A stretch of 64,000 nucleotides of DNA from Tindallia sp. (GTDB lineage: Bacteria > Bacillota > Clostridia > Peptostreptococcales > Tindalliaceae), in the NCBI GenBank assembly GCA_007134225.1, contig SLLE01000052.1:1-64000 (forward strand), read 5' to 3'. Of the stretch, positions 36,200-45,060 are shown piece by piece. The position numbers were made by a program, and so were the translations under genes. The notes under the pieces are model-generated. The model searched no databases and was not told the DNA's origin. It saw only the letters and a program-made list of their open reading frames with translations. The stretch's first letter is position 1; the number at the start of each line of letters is the position of its first letter.

Positions 36200-36736
36200 T
36201 CATCGTTCTTTGAGCCGGAATAGCCATACCGGGTCACGCTTGACTTCGATTTTTACAGGGGTTCTTTCTTCTGAAAATCGATGAAAGGGTATGGAGTCAC
36301 CGTCTACGACCAGTTTCATTTCAATCCCCAGTTCCTTTGGATCTGTTCTGTAAATGAGGGACGCCGAAACGGTATTGATGTTGTAAAGCCGAAACGCATC
36401 TTCGAGCATTTCATAATCGCTGTCTATATTCGTTGGAAGTCCTGCACCATAGGATTGATAGACCATTTCCGTCAGTAAAAGTCTCTTGTCCGGCATGATT
36501 CGATAGGTTTCCGTGACCGGAGTTTTGGTCACAGAATGAAGATAGTTTATCTCAAACTCATCACTCAAATGGATGGAATGGCGATAAAGCACTTCACCGG
36601 ATTCATTGTTTGAAGCCTGTATGTAATATGCCGGCCATTGAATCGAAAGCAACAGGATCAGAAGGATTGCCAAGATCCATTTTAACCTTTGGTTTTTTAA
36701 AATTAATTGCAAGAATTCATTTCTATTGATCGTCAT
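36200..36736 (-). CDS. DUF1850-family protein (TAXI-TRAP associated)
   Basis: 178-aa protein with one N-terminal TM (WILAILLILLLSIQWPAYYI) and an extracytoplasmic beta-rich domain. The motif VLYRHSIHLSDEFEINYLHSVTKTPVTETYRI is the DUF1850 core, including the HSV(T)xTPVxE stretch. This family accompanies TAXI-type TRAP transporters. Here it follows the TAXI receptor by about 35 bp and is followed by a terminator, but the fused TRAP permease that usually completes the set is missing. Role unproved; a periplasmic-side accessory of TAXI uptake is likely. Confidence 0.82.
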   Translation of the reverse strand: MTINRNEFLQLILKNQRLKWILAILLILLLSIQWPAYYIQASNNESGEVLYRHSIHLSDEFEINYLHSVTKTPVTETYRIMPDKRLLLTEMVYQSYGAGLPTNIDSDYEMLEDAFRLYNINTVSASLIYRTDPKELGIEMKLVVDGDSIPFHRFSEERTPVKIEVKRDPVWLFRLKER

Positions 36737-36771
36737 TCACCCAAATGTCAACTCCTTGTATCCTTATTCCG

Positions 36772-37794
36772 TTATCGGTTTAGATGTTCTTCATAAAAAC
36801 TGGCAGCTCCCGGGTGGAGGTCCAGCGGCATACCAACCAGGGCTGCTTCAAGCTTGATGTCATTGCCCCGGTCGTGGATGTCAGCAATATACTCCCGATG
36901 TTCAAACAAGGCCTGCGTCATGTTGTAAACCAGCCTTTCCTGTAGTTCAGAAGAAACAACCAGCATGGCCATTACCGCTGCCGTTCTTACATCCTCCGAT
37001 TGCCCCTCATACGTTCCGGCGGGAATATCCACCTCAACGTAAAATGGATATTGATCCGTTAAGGCGCTCATTCTATCACTTTGGATTGGAACAATTTCTA
37101 TGTCCATGGTAGCAGCCATTTCCTCAATAGCAGATGTCGGAAGTCCTGCCGTCACAAAAGCCGCATCAATTTCATTATTTCTCATCTGCAACACAGCCTG
37201 AGCAAAAGAAATTTGATGTATTTCGCCCAGATCTTCCTGGCCCAGCCCATGAGCTTCCAGGATATGGTTTGCGTTCGCTTCTGTTCCAGAACGTTCGGCA
37301 CCAATGGCTACTCTTTTCCCAGCCAAATCTTCCACGGTATCGATTTCAGCGTCTGTTAAGGCGACAATTTGGATAATCTCCGGGTACAGAACAGCCATTC
37401 CGCGGATGTTGTCAACAGGTTCCCTTTCCTCTGCATACATTTCCGTTCCAGTAAAGGCGTAATAGGTGATGTCATTTTGCGTGAAAGCCATTTCCACTTC
37501 ACCGTTTCGAATTAAATCAATGTTCGCCAGCGCTGCCCCTGTCGATTCGGCACTGGCCCGCAAGCCAGGAACATGGGAATTGTAAATACTGGCCAAGGCA
37601 CCTCCCAACGGGAAATAGACGCCACCGGTGCCTCCGGTTGCAATACTTATTTCAGCGTCCTCATAGTCCTGCGTCATTTCATGCACTTCCAGCTCCGGTG
37701 CTTCTTCCGGTTGTTCCTTCGTTTCAGCGCAGCCAGTTGTAACCACAAGGATGGTAAGAATCATCAAAATCCCCAAAAATATTTTTTTATGCAT
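36772..37794 (-). CDS. TAXI-family TRAP transporter solute-binding lipoprotein
   Basis: Extracytoplasmic receptor for TRAP-type secondary uptake, commonly of glutamate or other dicarboxylate-like compounds in this family. The lipobox LVVTTGC sits at about residue 22, then an acidic linker. The TAXI core starts ISIATGGTGGVYFPLGGALA and continues with GKRVAIGAERSGTEANANHIL and MRNNEIDAAFVTAGLPTSAI. ATG 37794 is used; a GTG lies one codon earlier. The Shine-Dalgarno site CCGGAG is inside a hairpin. Only a DUF1850 gene follows; no permease is present nearby. Ligand unknown. Confidence 0.9.
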   Translation of the reverse strand: MHKKIFLGILMILTILVVTTGCAETKEQPEEAPELEVHEMTQDYEDAEISIATGGTGGVYFPLGGALASIYNSHVPGLRASAESTGAALANIDLIRNGEVEMAFTQNDITYYAFTGTEMYAEEREPVDNIRGMAVLYPEIIQIVALTDAEIDTVEDLAGKRVAIGAERSGTEANANHILEAHGLGQEDLGEIHQISFAQAVLQMRNNEIDAAFVTAGLPTSAIEEMAATMDIEIVPIQSDRMSALTDQYPFYVEVDIPAGTYEGQSEDVRTAAVMAMLVVSSELQERLVYNMTQALFEHREYIADIHDRGNDIKLEAALVGMPLDLHPGAASFYEEHLNR

Positions 37795-37801
37795 CACGTT
37801 A

Positions 37802-37822
37802 CTCCGGTCGTCAATACCGGAG
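37802..37822 (-). promoter_or_regulatory. Hairpin covering the TAXI gene ribosome-binding site
   Basis: On the minus strand CTCCGGT pairs perfectly with ACCGGAG across a seven-base loop; the 3' arm holds the CCGGAG ribosome site four to seven bases before the start. This could lower or regulate translation. Confidence 0.5.
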
Positions 37823-37889
37823 ATTCCCCCCCTCTCAAGTCCCTCTGTCTTTATCCATAATTATATCATAGCCGAAGCCTTTCAGCGCA

Positions 37890-38543
37890 TCAAATATTAC
37901 GTTTAAGCTGGAATACAGACAACTTCAATGCAACGTCTTCGGCAATATCCGAAATAGAAGCAATTCTTCCCACGAAGTACCTGAGGTGCATCTTATGGCT
38001 TAATCGTTCAATACTTTCCGATCCAAAAACCTGGCGGGCAATTGCCACTTCCAGTTTATCCGCTTCTCCCTCATAAAAGTACACTTTATTAACATGTTCT
38101 TCCACCATGCCGGTATTTTGAAAGAAACTCCGAACCCCTTTCATCAATTCATCAGCCGCTTGGCAGGAAGCTTCTGTCAGGTCTTTAAAAGATTCGACCG
38201 CGAAATCAGGGATCTGAGGCTTTTCAATGGATAAATTCAGGTGAACGGCTTTTGCTCTGTCTACCAGTTCATCCAGCGCGTCTGTCAGTTCCAGTATATC
38301 TCCACTGGCATCCGGAATGAGGTTGTAGGCGTAAAGCTTGTACTTAATGTTTTTTAGCTTTTCATCTGCTTCTTTTTCAGCAGCTGTCATTTCTTTCACC
38401 CTTATTTCGAAGGCTTCTTCCTTCCCTTTAAGATATTCCAAAACTCCTTCCTTAAAAATCAAGCCGCCTCTTGAAATGGCTTTTAAATAGGCATCAATTT
38501 CATCTTCCAGCTCCTTGCTGTGATTCCTGAAGAGACTTTTCAT
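37890..38543 (-). CDS. DUF47/PhoU-like protein
   Basis: 217-aa, all-helical cytoplasmic protein of the DUF47 (TIGR00153) family, distant relatives of PhoU often paired with PiT phosphate transporters. Recognised from the pattern SRGGLIFKEGV...YLKG...EKEADEKLKNIKYKLYAYNLIPDASGDILELTDALDELVDRAKAV. Start MKSLFR at 38543 with AAAGGAGG eight bases upstream; it overlaps the end of the YhaM gene by four bases, so the two are coupled. No PiT transporter is in the window, so its usual partner is missing from this locus. Confidence 0.85.
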   Translation of the reverse strand: MKSLFRNHSKELEDEIDAYLKAISRGGLIFKEGVLEYLKGKEEAFEIRVKEMTAAEKEADEKLKNIKYKLYAYNLIPDASGDILELTDALDELVDRAKAVHLNLSIEKPQIPDFAVESFKDLTEASCQAADELMKGVRSFFQNTGMVEEHVNKVYFYEGEADKLEVAIARQVFGSESIERLSHKMHLRYFVGRIASISDIAEDVALKLSVFQLKRNI

Positions 38544-39514
38544 GAAATTCCTCCTTTGTAATACTCCGTACCCATATTCCAAAGCCTTTCCGTAAAGTTC
38601 TCTGTTGCTTCTTTATTCTCGTCCATGAAAGAGAGAATGCTTTCAATGTCTCCGGACAGTTTGTCAACCTGATGAAGTATTTGCGCTTCCACGGTTTTAG
38701 GAAGCACAGGAGATCCCCATTCCATCATACCATGGTGTCCCAGAATTCCATTGAGAATGATCAGGGCATCATCCCGGTCAAAATCTTCAATAGAATTAAT
38801 GATATTCATCGCAGAGTGAGCTCCAATAAAAATATGCCCCAGCATTTTCCCTTCATCGCTCAGCTGATTGGATGGCAACGGTTCATACTCAATGGTTTTT
38901 GCCCAGTCATGCAAAAACGCGATAGCAATCAGACGATCGACCTGCCTCTGTGTCAGTTTTTTTGTCGTGGCCACCATCACGCAGTATTTTAACACTTCAA
39001 GGGTATGCTGCAAAATACCATGACGGAAATTATGATGGACGGATTTCGCCGCCGGGTAGGTGCAGTATTTTTCATAATAAGGCTCTTCAAAAACCATTTT
39101 ATCAACCAGTGTTTTTATGGGAAGCGTTTCGATCCTGTCCCGAAACTCCGCCAGCCACTGCTTCATCTGATCATAATTCCACCTGCTGGATGGAAGCAAT
39201 GCTCTCATATCAACTGTATTTCCGTCAACTTCCCTTATTTTTTTTATGGTTAATTGCAACCTGCCCTGATATTCACCGACCAACGCAACTAATTCCACCA
39301 CCGGTGGTTCATCGCGTTTTTTCATTAATGGATCTTCTTCGTCTGCATCCCAGAGCTTAACTTCCCGTTTCATAGATGCATCCTGGACCACCAGATCCGC
39401 GTACTTTTTTCCATTTTTGGTTTTTTTTATTTTCACATCCACCAATAATGCTGTCAAAACGACTTCCTGATTTATTTCATTTCGGGTAATGGATTTTAAT
39501 TCAGGCATAATCAT
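38540..39514 (-). CDS. YhaM-type 3'-5' exoribonuclease (OB + HD)
   Basis: Nuclease of the YhaM family: an N-terminal OB-fold (residues ~10-95, LVVQDASMKREVKLWDADEEDP) and a C-terminal HD domain with metal ligands in HHNFRHGILQHTLEV, AIAFLHDWAKTIEY and GHHGMMEWGSP. 324 aa, standard size. ATG 39514 (or 39508) is close behind AAGGAG. In B. subtilis YhaM trims RNA and single-stranded DNA from the 3' end. It is coupled to the DUF47 gene and divergent from rubrerythrin. Confidence 0.92.
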   Translation of the reverse strand: MIMPELKSITRNEINQEVVLTALLVDVKIKKTKNGKKYADLVVQDASMKREVKLWDADEEDPLMKKRDEPPVVELVALVGEYQGRLQLTIKKIREVDGNTVDMRALLPSSRWNYDQMKQWLAEFRDRIETLPIKTLVDKMVFEEPYYEKYCTYPAAKSVHHNFRHGILQHTLEVLKYCVMVATTKKLTQRQVDRLIAIAFLHDWAKTIEYEPLPSNQLSDEGKMLGHIFIGAHSAMNIINSIEDFDRDDALIILNGILGHHGMMEWGSPVLPKTVEAQILHQVDKLSGDIESILSFMDENKEATENFTERLWNMGTEYYKGGIS

Positions 39515-39633
39515 CCAGCTCCTTTTTCAACAATCGGCTATTTCAAATGACTTCTGTTTAGTGTAAAATGATATCGGGTACACTTATACTTGATTGTACA
39601 CTATCTATTCTACAAATTGAAAGGGGTAATCCT

Positions 39634-40191
39634 ATGAATCCAATGACTTCCAGTAACCTAAAATCTGCTTTTGGCGGAGAAAGCATGGCTCACATGCGTT
39701 ATTTGATGTGGGCAGAATCAGCAAAAAAAGAAAAATATCCTAACGTGGCCAATCTTTATAAAGCTGTCGCTTATGCCGAGCAAGTGCACGCAGGAAACCA
39801 TTTCAGAGAATTAAAGAAGGAAGTGGGAGATGATTCCGTAACGGCAGGCGCCGGATTTGGAATGACCAATACTTCAGAAAACTTGCAAGGGGCCATTAAC
39901 GGCGAAAACTATGAAGTGGACCAAATGTATCCATCATTTATTTCCGTGGCAAATCTTCAGGAAGAAAAAGGAAGCCTCCGTTCCTTCCAGTTTGCCCTGG
40001 AAGCAGAAAAAACCCATGCCGAGCTATTTAGCCTGGCAAAGGAAGCTGTAGATGGCGGAAGTGATTACGGCGAAGATAAGATCCATGTCTGTGATATTTG
40101 CGGATACACGTTGAGCGGTGACAATGTAGAGGACGATTGTCCGATCTGCAAAGCCACACCGGATATGTTTACTGCTTTTCAAACAAAGTAG
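39634..40191 (+). CDS. Rubrerythrin
   Basis: Non-haem diiron peroxidase protecting anaerobes from hydrogen peroxide. The N-terminal ferritin-like bundle has the diiron Glu/His ligands in GESMAHMRYLMWAESA, YAEQVHAGNHF, and EAEKTHAEL; the C-terminal rubredoxin domain binds iron through CDICGY and CPICKA (residues ~153-175). Start MNPMTSS at 39634 follows AAAGGGG; the track's start is 22 codons too early. 185 aa. One of three plus-strand genes, transcribed alone and ended by a strong bidirectional terminator. Supports an anaerobic lifestyle. Confidence 0.95.
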   Translation: MNPMTSSNLKSAFGGESMAHMRYLMWAESAKKEKYPNVANLYKAVAYAEQVHAGNHFRELKKEVGDDSVTAGAGFGMTNTSENLQGAINGENYEVDQMYPSFISVANLQEEKGSLRSFQFALEAEKTHAELFSLAKEAVDGGSDYGEDKIHVCDICGYTLSGDNVEDDCPICKATPDMFTAFQTK

Positions 40192-40227
40192 TGGCAGCGT
40201 CGTTTTTATAGCGTTAACATCGGTATT

Positions 40228-40260
40228 AAGCCCCGGATCCCTTGTGAGATCCGGGGCTTT
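40228..40260. terminator. Bidirectional terminator between rubrerythrin and psd
   Basis: AAGCCCCGGATC / GATCCGGGGCTT with an eight-base loop, T on the right and A on the left, lying between convergent stops. Confidence 0.9.
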
Positions 40261-40261
40261 A

Positions 40262-41155
40262 TCAATTCACATCCGCAATGGATTCTCCCATTTTTACCAG
40301 GGTTTCCAATCCTCTTTCGGTATTTTCGATGAGGTCAGAATGCCAACGAATAGTTCCCGGTCTGAATAATAAAAGTACTGTGGAGCCTCCAAACTGAAAA
40401 TATCCTTTCTCCGTCCCTTTGCTAACTGGTGCGCCAGGATAATAGGTTTGGACAATGCTTCCCACCATCGTAGCTCCGACTTCCACCATACCAATCTTTC
40501 CAAGTTTAAAGGAATGGATCATGGTCACCATTCGCTTGTTTTGACTATAGACATGCTCCACCTTCTTTAAGGCACATGGATTAACCGAATAATAATTTCC
40601 TTTGATTAAAGATGCCTTTACCGGTATTCCATCCACCGGAAAGTGAAATCGATGATAGTCGGAAGGAGCAAGGCGAATGACCGCAGCAGATCCACCCACG
40701 AAGGGATCCGCCAGCTCATCGCTGCCCAAAATAGCCGATATAGAGCTTGTCTTTCCCTTCACCTGAATCAGCTGTCCATTTTCAATGATCGGATACACAA
40801 GTATTCGTCCATCTGCCGGCGATACGACAGTTGTTGGATTCTTGTCAATCATACGGCTGCCCGGTTTCAGCTGTCGGGTAAAAAAATCGTTAAACGAGGA
40901 ATATTCTTCCGGTTTTTCCAGCAGGGCTTCATCCATATTGATCCTCAACTGGTCAATGAAAGGCTTTATTTTCAGCTTTGTAAAAGTAGCCTTCTGAACA
41001 GCTCCATATAGCCATGACAGCCCCTTATATTTGCCAAGGAGCTCCATAAAGAAACCCCCACTTTTTTTCCCATAAGCCCAGTCCAGCATTTTTTCACTGG
41101 CGATGATTTCCTTTTCTTTTTCGCCTGTCTGTCGATTGATATATTCGATGGTCAC
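40262..41155 (-). CDS. psd: Phosphatidylserine decarboxylase proenzyme
   Basis: Makes phosphatidylethanolamine from phosphatidylserine using a self-generated pyruvoyl group. The C-terminal FQFGGSTVLLLF holds the GST cleavage site whose Ser becomes pyruvoyl; DYHRFHFPVDG and VSPADGRIL supply the other conserved active-site residues. 297 aa, GTG start at 41155 with AAAGGAG eight bases upstream. It lies 17 bp after glpK and is ended by the shared terminator, so glpK-psd form an operon linking glycerol phosphorylation to phospholipid synthesis. The synthase pssA is not in this window. Confidence 0.94.
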   Translation of the reverse strand: MTIEYINRQTGEKEKEIIASEKMLDWAYGKKSGGFFMELLGKYKGLSWLYGAVQKATFTKLKIKPFIDQLRINMDEALLEKPEEYSSFNDFFTRQLKPGSRMIDKNPTTVVSPADGRILVYPIIENGQLIQVKGKTSSISAILGSDELADPFVGGSAAVIRLAPSDYHRFHFPVDGIPVKASLIKGNYYSVNPCALKKVEHVYSQNKRMVTMIHSFKLGKIGMVEVGATMVGSIVQTYYPGAPVSKGTEKGYFQFGGSTVLLLFRPGTIRWHSDLIENTERGLETLVKMGESIADVN

Positions 41156-41172
41156 GATCTCGCTCCTTTACG

Positions 41173-42666
41173 TCATTTTTCCCAGCCAAAGGTTCGTCGA
41201 ACCGCTTTATTCCATCCTTGGTAAGCATCTCGTCTCCATTCTTCTCCTTTAGCGGGTTTAAATACATAATCGGCTTTCCATTGCTTTTCGATGCTCGAAA
41301 GATGATCCCAAAAGCCAGTTGTCAAACCAGCCAGATACGCAGCTCCCAAGGCAGTTGTTTCCTGAATGGCTGCTCTTTCTACCCTTCTATTTAAAAGGTC
41401 TGCCTGAAATTGCATTAAAAAATTATTAGCAACAGCGCCTCCATCTGTTCTCAGGGAGTGGAGTGCAATCCCACCTTCTTCTTCCATCAGATCCAGCACA
41501 GCCCGTGTTTGATAGGCAATAGATTCCAATGCTGCCCGAACGATATGTGCCGCTTTTGTATCCCTGGTAATCCCAAGGATGGCTCCCCTTGCATACATAT
41601 CCCAGTAAGGAGCACCAAGGCCGGTGAAGGCCGGAACGACATAAACGCCGTTGGTATCTCTCACTGATAATGCCATTGCTTCCGTTTCCGAGGCATGCCG
41701 AATCAGGTTCATTTCATCTCTTAACCACTGGATGACCGCACCGGCAATGAAGATGCTTCCCTCCAACGCATAATGGGTTTCCCTTCCATTAGACCAGGCA
41801 ATCGTTGTCAGAAGACCTTTTTGAGAAAATACAGGCTTATTGCCAGTATTCATCAGCATAAAACATCCGGTACCATAGGTGTTTTTTGCCATGCCAGGAT
41901 GATAACACGCCTGGCCAAAAAGAGCTGCCTGCTGATCACCGGCCACGCCAGCTATTGGAATGGAATTTCCCTGAAAGAAATCCGGATCTGCTTTTGCAAA
42001 TTCACTGCAGGATGGCTGAACTTCTGGCAGTATTTCCGGCGGTATGTCCAGCTTTTTCAGTAGCTGATCGTCCCATTCCTGTCTGTTAATATCAAACAGC
42101 ATGGTTCGGGAAGCATTAGTCACATCTGTCACATGCTTTTCTCCTTTTGTCAAATTCCATATTAACCAACTGTCCACGGTTCCAAAGCAAATCTCCCCCT
42201 GCTTCGCCCTTCTTTTTAGTTCCGGATCGCTTTGCAGGAGCCAGGCAATCTTGGTTGCAGAAAAGTAAGCATCGATGATGAGTCCTGTCGTTTTTCGAAC
42301 ATAAGGCTCCCATCCTTCTTCCTTTAAGTGATCACAAAGATTTGATGTGCGCCTGCATTGCCACCCAATAGCATTCGCCGCAGCTTTTCCGGTTTTTCGA
42401 TCCCAAAGTAACGTCGTCTCCCGTTGGTTGGTAATTCCAATTGTTTCGATTGCTTGTGGTGAAATGCCCGTCCGCTGCATCACTTCGCCGACAACGCCCA
42501 TCTGAGTCGCCCAAATCTCTCCAGGCTCCTGTTCCACCCAGCCAGCTTTCGGATAGAGCAGCTTAACCTCTTTTTGCGCACTTCCCACCGGCTGCCCTGT
42601 CCTATCAAAAATAATAGCACGCGAACTGGTTGTTCCCTGGTCCAGCGCAAGTATGTAGTCCTTCAT
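41173..42666 (-). CDS. glpK: Glycerol kinase
   Basis: ATP-dependent glycerol kinase (FGGY family), 497 aa, producing glycerol-3-phosphate. The N-terminus DQGTTSSRAIIFD, GITNQRETT, WQCRRT and GVAGDQQAALFGQ are all present. ATG 42666 follows GGAGG by seven bases. In many Gram-positive GlpKs a His in an HFFG-type motif is phosphorylated by HPr; the corresponding stretch here reads DPDFFQG, with Asp229 in place of His, so PTS control may be lost (from memory of the family). No glpF or glpD adjacent; psd is immediately downstream. Confidence 0.95.
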   Translation of the reverse strand: MKDYILALDQGTTSSRAIIFDRTGQPVGSAQKEVKLLYPKAGWVEQEPGEIWATQMGVVGEVMQRTGISPQAIETIGITNQRETTLLWDRKTGKAAANAIGWQCRRTSNLCDHLKEEGWEPYVRKTTGLIIDAYFSATKIAWLLQSDPELKRRAKQGEICFGTVDSWLIWNLTKGEKHVTDVTNASRTMLFDINRQEWDDQLLKKLDIPPEILPEVQPSCSEFAKADPDFFQGNSIPIAGVAGDQQAALFGQACYHPGMAKNTYGTGCFMLMNTGNKPVFSQKGLLTTIAWSNGRETHYALEGSIFIAGAVIQWLRDEMNLIRHASETEAMALSVRDTNGVYVVPAFTGLGAPYWDMYARGAILGITRDTKAAHIVRAALESIAYQTRAVLDLMEEEGGIALHSLRTDGGAVANNFLMQFQADLLNRRVERAAIQETTALGAAYLAGLTTGFWDHLSSIEKQWKADYVFKPAKGEEWRRDAYQGWNKAVRRTFGWEK

Positions 42667-42712
42667 ACCCTTTCCTCCCCTTCAACAATTTTTCGTTTTC
42701 TTTCTTTCGTCG

Positions 42713-42743
42713 AAAAATAGCCCTTCCTTTCGGAAGAGCTATT
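42713..42743 (-). terminator. Terminator after the ferritin-like gene
   Basis: Minus-strand arms AATAGCTCTTCC / GGAAGGGCTATT with a GAAA loop and a T-run, between the ferritin-like stop and glpK. Confidence 0.85.
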
Positions 42744-42783
42744 ATCATCTCATAATTATGCCTCTACTTCAATTAGTATCGTA

Positions 42784-43278
42784 TTAGTATCGTAAATATT
42801 TCACCAGATCCACTTCTGCTCTGCTTAATACTGCCTGCAGATGCCTTCTTTCCTCGTTCAGTATCTTCTTCATTTCCTTCGGCGCAAGATCCGGGAAAAG
42901 CCTGGTTAATTCATAAACAAACATGATCCCATCACGTTCTACCTTTTCAGCTATTTCCAAAGCTTCGTCCTTTGTATACTTACCTTTTATTTTTTCCATG
43001 GATTTATCAGCGTCTGCAAACATATCGTTTTCGATCAGTGAATCAAGGTATTCTTTTTCTTCTTCCGAAACTTCTGCAGTGTCTTCATCCGGTAGTTTTT
43101 TCAACAAATCAGCGTAAATTCTCTCATGCTTCAGTTCGTCTTCCGATAGTATTTCAAACAATTTTTTCCCTTTCCCATCCTTCATTTGGTTTGCAAGATT
43201 CGTATAGAGCTCCGCTACTCTCGCTTCATTTCGAACCAGTACCTGTAACAGTTTGCTTGCATTAAATTCGATTGCCAT
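42784..43278 (-). CDS. Rubrerythrin-like diiron (ferritin-family) protein without rubredoxin domain
   Basis: 164-aa four-helix-bundle protein. Metal-ligand patterns are EARVAELYTNLA, DELKHERIY, KVERDGIMFVYEL and EERRHLQAV, i.e. two ExxH-type pairs as in the ferritin/rubrerythrin superfamily, but there is no C-terminal rubredoxin. Start MAIEF at 43278, with an AAAGGGTG site upstream; the earlier ATG of the track overlaps that site. Single gene with its own terminator. Likely peroxide defence or iron handling. Confidence 0.85.
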   Translation of the reverse strand: MAIEFNASKLLQVLVRNEARVAELYTNLANQMKDGKGKKLFEILSEDELKHERIYADLLKKLPDEDTAEVSEEEKEYLDSLIENDMFADADKSMEKIKGKYTKDEALEIAEKVERDGIMFVYELTRLFPDLAPKEMKKILNEERRHLQAVLSRAEVDLVKYLRY

Positions 43279-43355
43279 GAAAAACATCACCCTTTCATCA
43301 TCATTATTTTTCTACTACCCGTCCATCTTTATAATAAACAATCAGATCATGTGAT

Positions 43356-43970
43356 TTATTCGCTTAAATGACTAACGTCTGCTTTTCTAAGAATAATAAC
43401 ACTATTTTTGTCTATAACGATCTCCGTAACACTGGTCTGTTTCACGTCAGCAACTTTCCACAGATCACGGATGGGTCTGTTTTCAAAAGTAAGAAGCAGC
43501 AATCGAAGGGTGATTGCATGGCTTACCACCAGTACATGTTTCCCTTGATTCCTATCGGCTATTTCGTACAAGGCGGCGCGGCTTCTTTTTTGAACCGCCG
43601 CCATGCTTTCGTGACCTTCTACTGGCGTAAACTTATCTGGTTGATGGAAAAAGGCATAATGCAGATTTGGATCTTGTTGTTTTATTTCCTTATAGGTCTT
43701 GCCTTCCCATTTTCCCAGATTGATTTCGCCAAAGCTTTCATGCTTCTCTACCTGAATCCCGTGAGGCTCTGCAATGATTGACGCCGTTTGATGGGCACGT
43801 TCACGGGGACTGGAATAAGCTGCTTCAAGTGGCACCTGTCTCATTCTTTCCTTCAAAAGCTCGATTTCTTTCAATCCCTGTGTGGTTAGTGGGGAATCAC
43901 CACTCCCCTGAAATCGCTTTTCGATATTCCACTGTGTTTGTCCATGTCTGACAAGGTATATTCTGGTCAT
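43356..43970 (-). CDS. Histidine phosphatase (phosphoglycerate mutase-like)
   Basis: 204-aa cytoplasmic phosphatase of the histidine phosphatase superfamily. The catalytic RHG motif is in YLVRHGQTQWN at the N-terminus, with SSPRERAHQTA and the second His in VLVVSHAITLRLL. The set fits CobC/GpmB-type enzymes; the substrate (phosphoglycerate, alpha-ribazole phosphate or other) cannot be fixed since no cobalamin genes are nearby. ATG 43970, AAGGAG seven bases upstream, overlapping the rarD stop. Confidence 0.9.
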   Translation of the reverse strand: MTRIYLVRHGQTQWNIEKRFQGSGDSPLTTQGLKEIELLKERMRQVPLEAAYSSPRERAHQTASIIAEPHGIQVEKHESFGEINLGKWEGKTYKEIKQQDPNLHYAFFHQPDKFTPVEGHESMAAVQKRSRAALYEIADRNQGKHVLVVSHAITLRLLLLTFENRPIRDLWKVADVKQTSVTEIVIDKNSVIILRKADVSHLSE

Positions 43971-44902
43971 TGTGGCGCTCCTTTTCTTTCCTTGTTTTTC
44001 AGCACTCTTCTCGCTTTTCTTGCTTTCTGGGTCCGTACATAGGTAAACAACAGTAACCCTGCCCAGATAAAGGAAAAGCTGATCATATGATAGACGCCGA
44101 ATGGTTCTTTGAACAGAAAGACACCCAGTAAAAGGCTAATGGTGGGCGATAAATACTGAATGAATCCAAGCACTGAAAATGGGATCGATTTTGCCGCAAT
44201 GGCAAACCATAACAGCGGTGTCGCCGTCACCACGCCCGCTCCCATCAGAAGACCCCAAGAGGTAACACTTATATCCCCTAATACCAGTTCCCCAGATTGC
44301 TGCATATAACTGAGATAGATCAGTGCAAAGGGCATAATCATTAGTGTTTCAATGGCTAAAGCTACGAAGGAACCTACCTGAACCACCCTTTTGCACAGTC
44401 CATAAATAGAAAAAGTCGTGGCCAGGATAAGTGATACCCATGGGATACGCCCATATTCCAGCGTGATCACCATGACGCCTATAAACGCCAGAAAAAGGGC
44501 AATTTTTTCTGGCTTATCCATCTTTTCCTTAAAAATCAGCGTACCCATCAATACCACCATTAACGGATTGATATAATACCCCATACTAGCCTGTATGACG
44601 AATCCGGAATTGACTGCCCAGATATAGGTAAACCAGTTCAAGGAAATGATCAGCGATGAAAAAGTGACCAAAAAAATACTTTTTCTGTCTGAAAAAAGTG
44701 CTAACGCCGTTTTTAATTCATTTTTATACCATAAGAGTCCTCCCACAAAAAAACAGGACCAAATAATTCGATTGGCCAGAATCACTCCGGCAGGAAACTC
44801 CTGCAATAATTTCCAGTATACTGGCAGAAACCCCCATAGTACGTAGGCTCCAATGCCATAATGCACTCCCTGTAATGGCTTTTTCTCTGTTTTTATCATC
44901 AT
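43967..44902 (-). CDS. rarD: RarD-type EamA transporter
   Basis: Ten-TM drug/metabolite-superfamily permease, 311 aa from MMIKTEKK (44902, AGGAGG upstream). The RarD hallmark GIGAYVLWGFLPVYWKLL at the start and the second EamA repeat GFIQYLSPTISLLLGVFLFKEPF are present. RarD proteins are named after chloramphenicol sensitivity; their substrates are unclear. Coupled by overlap to the phosphatase gene downstream. Identification by the N-terminal signature is good. Confidence 0.9.
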   Translation of the reverse strand: MMIKTEKKPLQGVHYGIGAYVLWGFLPVYWKLLQEFPAGVILANRIIWSCFFVGGLLWYKNELKTALALFSDRKSIFLVTFSSLIISLNWFTYIWAVNSGFVIQASMGYYINPLMVVLMGTLIFKEKMDKPEKIALFLAFIGVMVITLEYGRIPWVSLILATTFSIYGLCKRVVQVGSFVALAIETLMIMPFALIYLSYMQQSGELVLGDISVTSWGLLMGAGVVTATPLLWFAIAAKSIPFSVLGFIQYLSPTISLLLGVFLFKEPFGVYHMISFSFIWAGLLLFTYVRTQKARKARRVLKNKERKGAPQ

Positions 44903-45060
44903 GGGGACCTCCTGTAACAACATTGTCTCCATTATACTCCTCCATGCCTATGAACACAATTAAACCATGAATAAATCGTTTTCTTTTTCTCCAAAAATTC
45001 CCGCTAATTTTACACATATTTTTGAATTAATAAAATTATTTGTTTTTTTCAGTTAATTGC

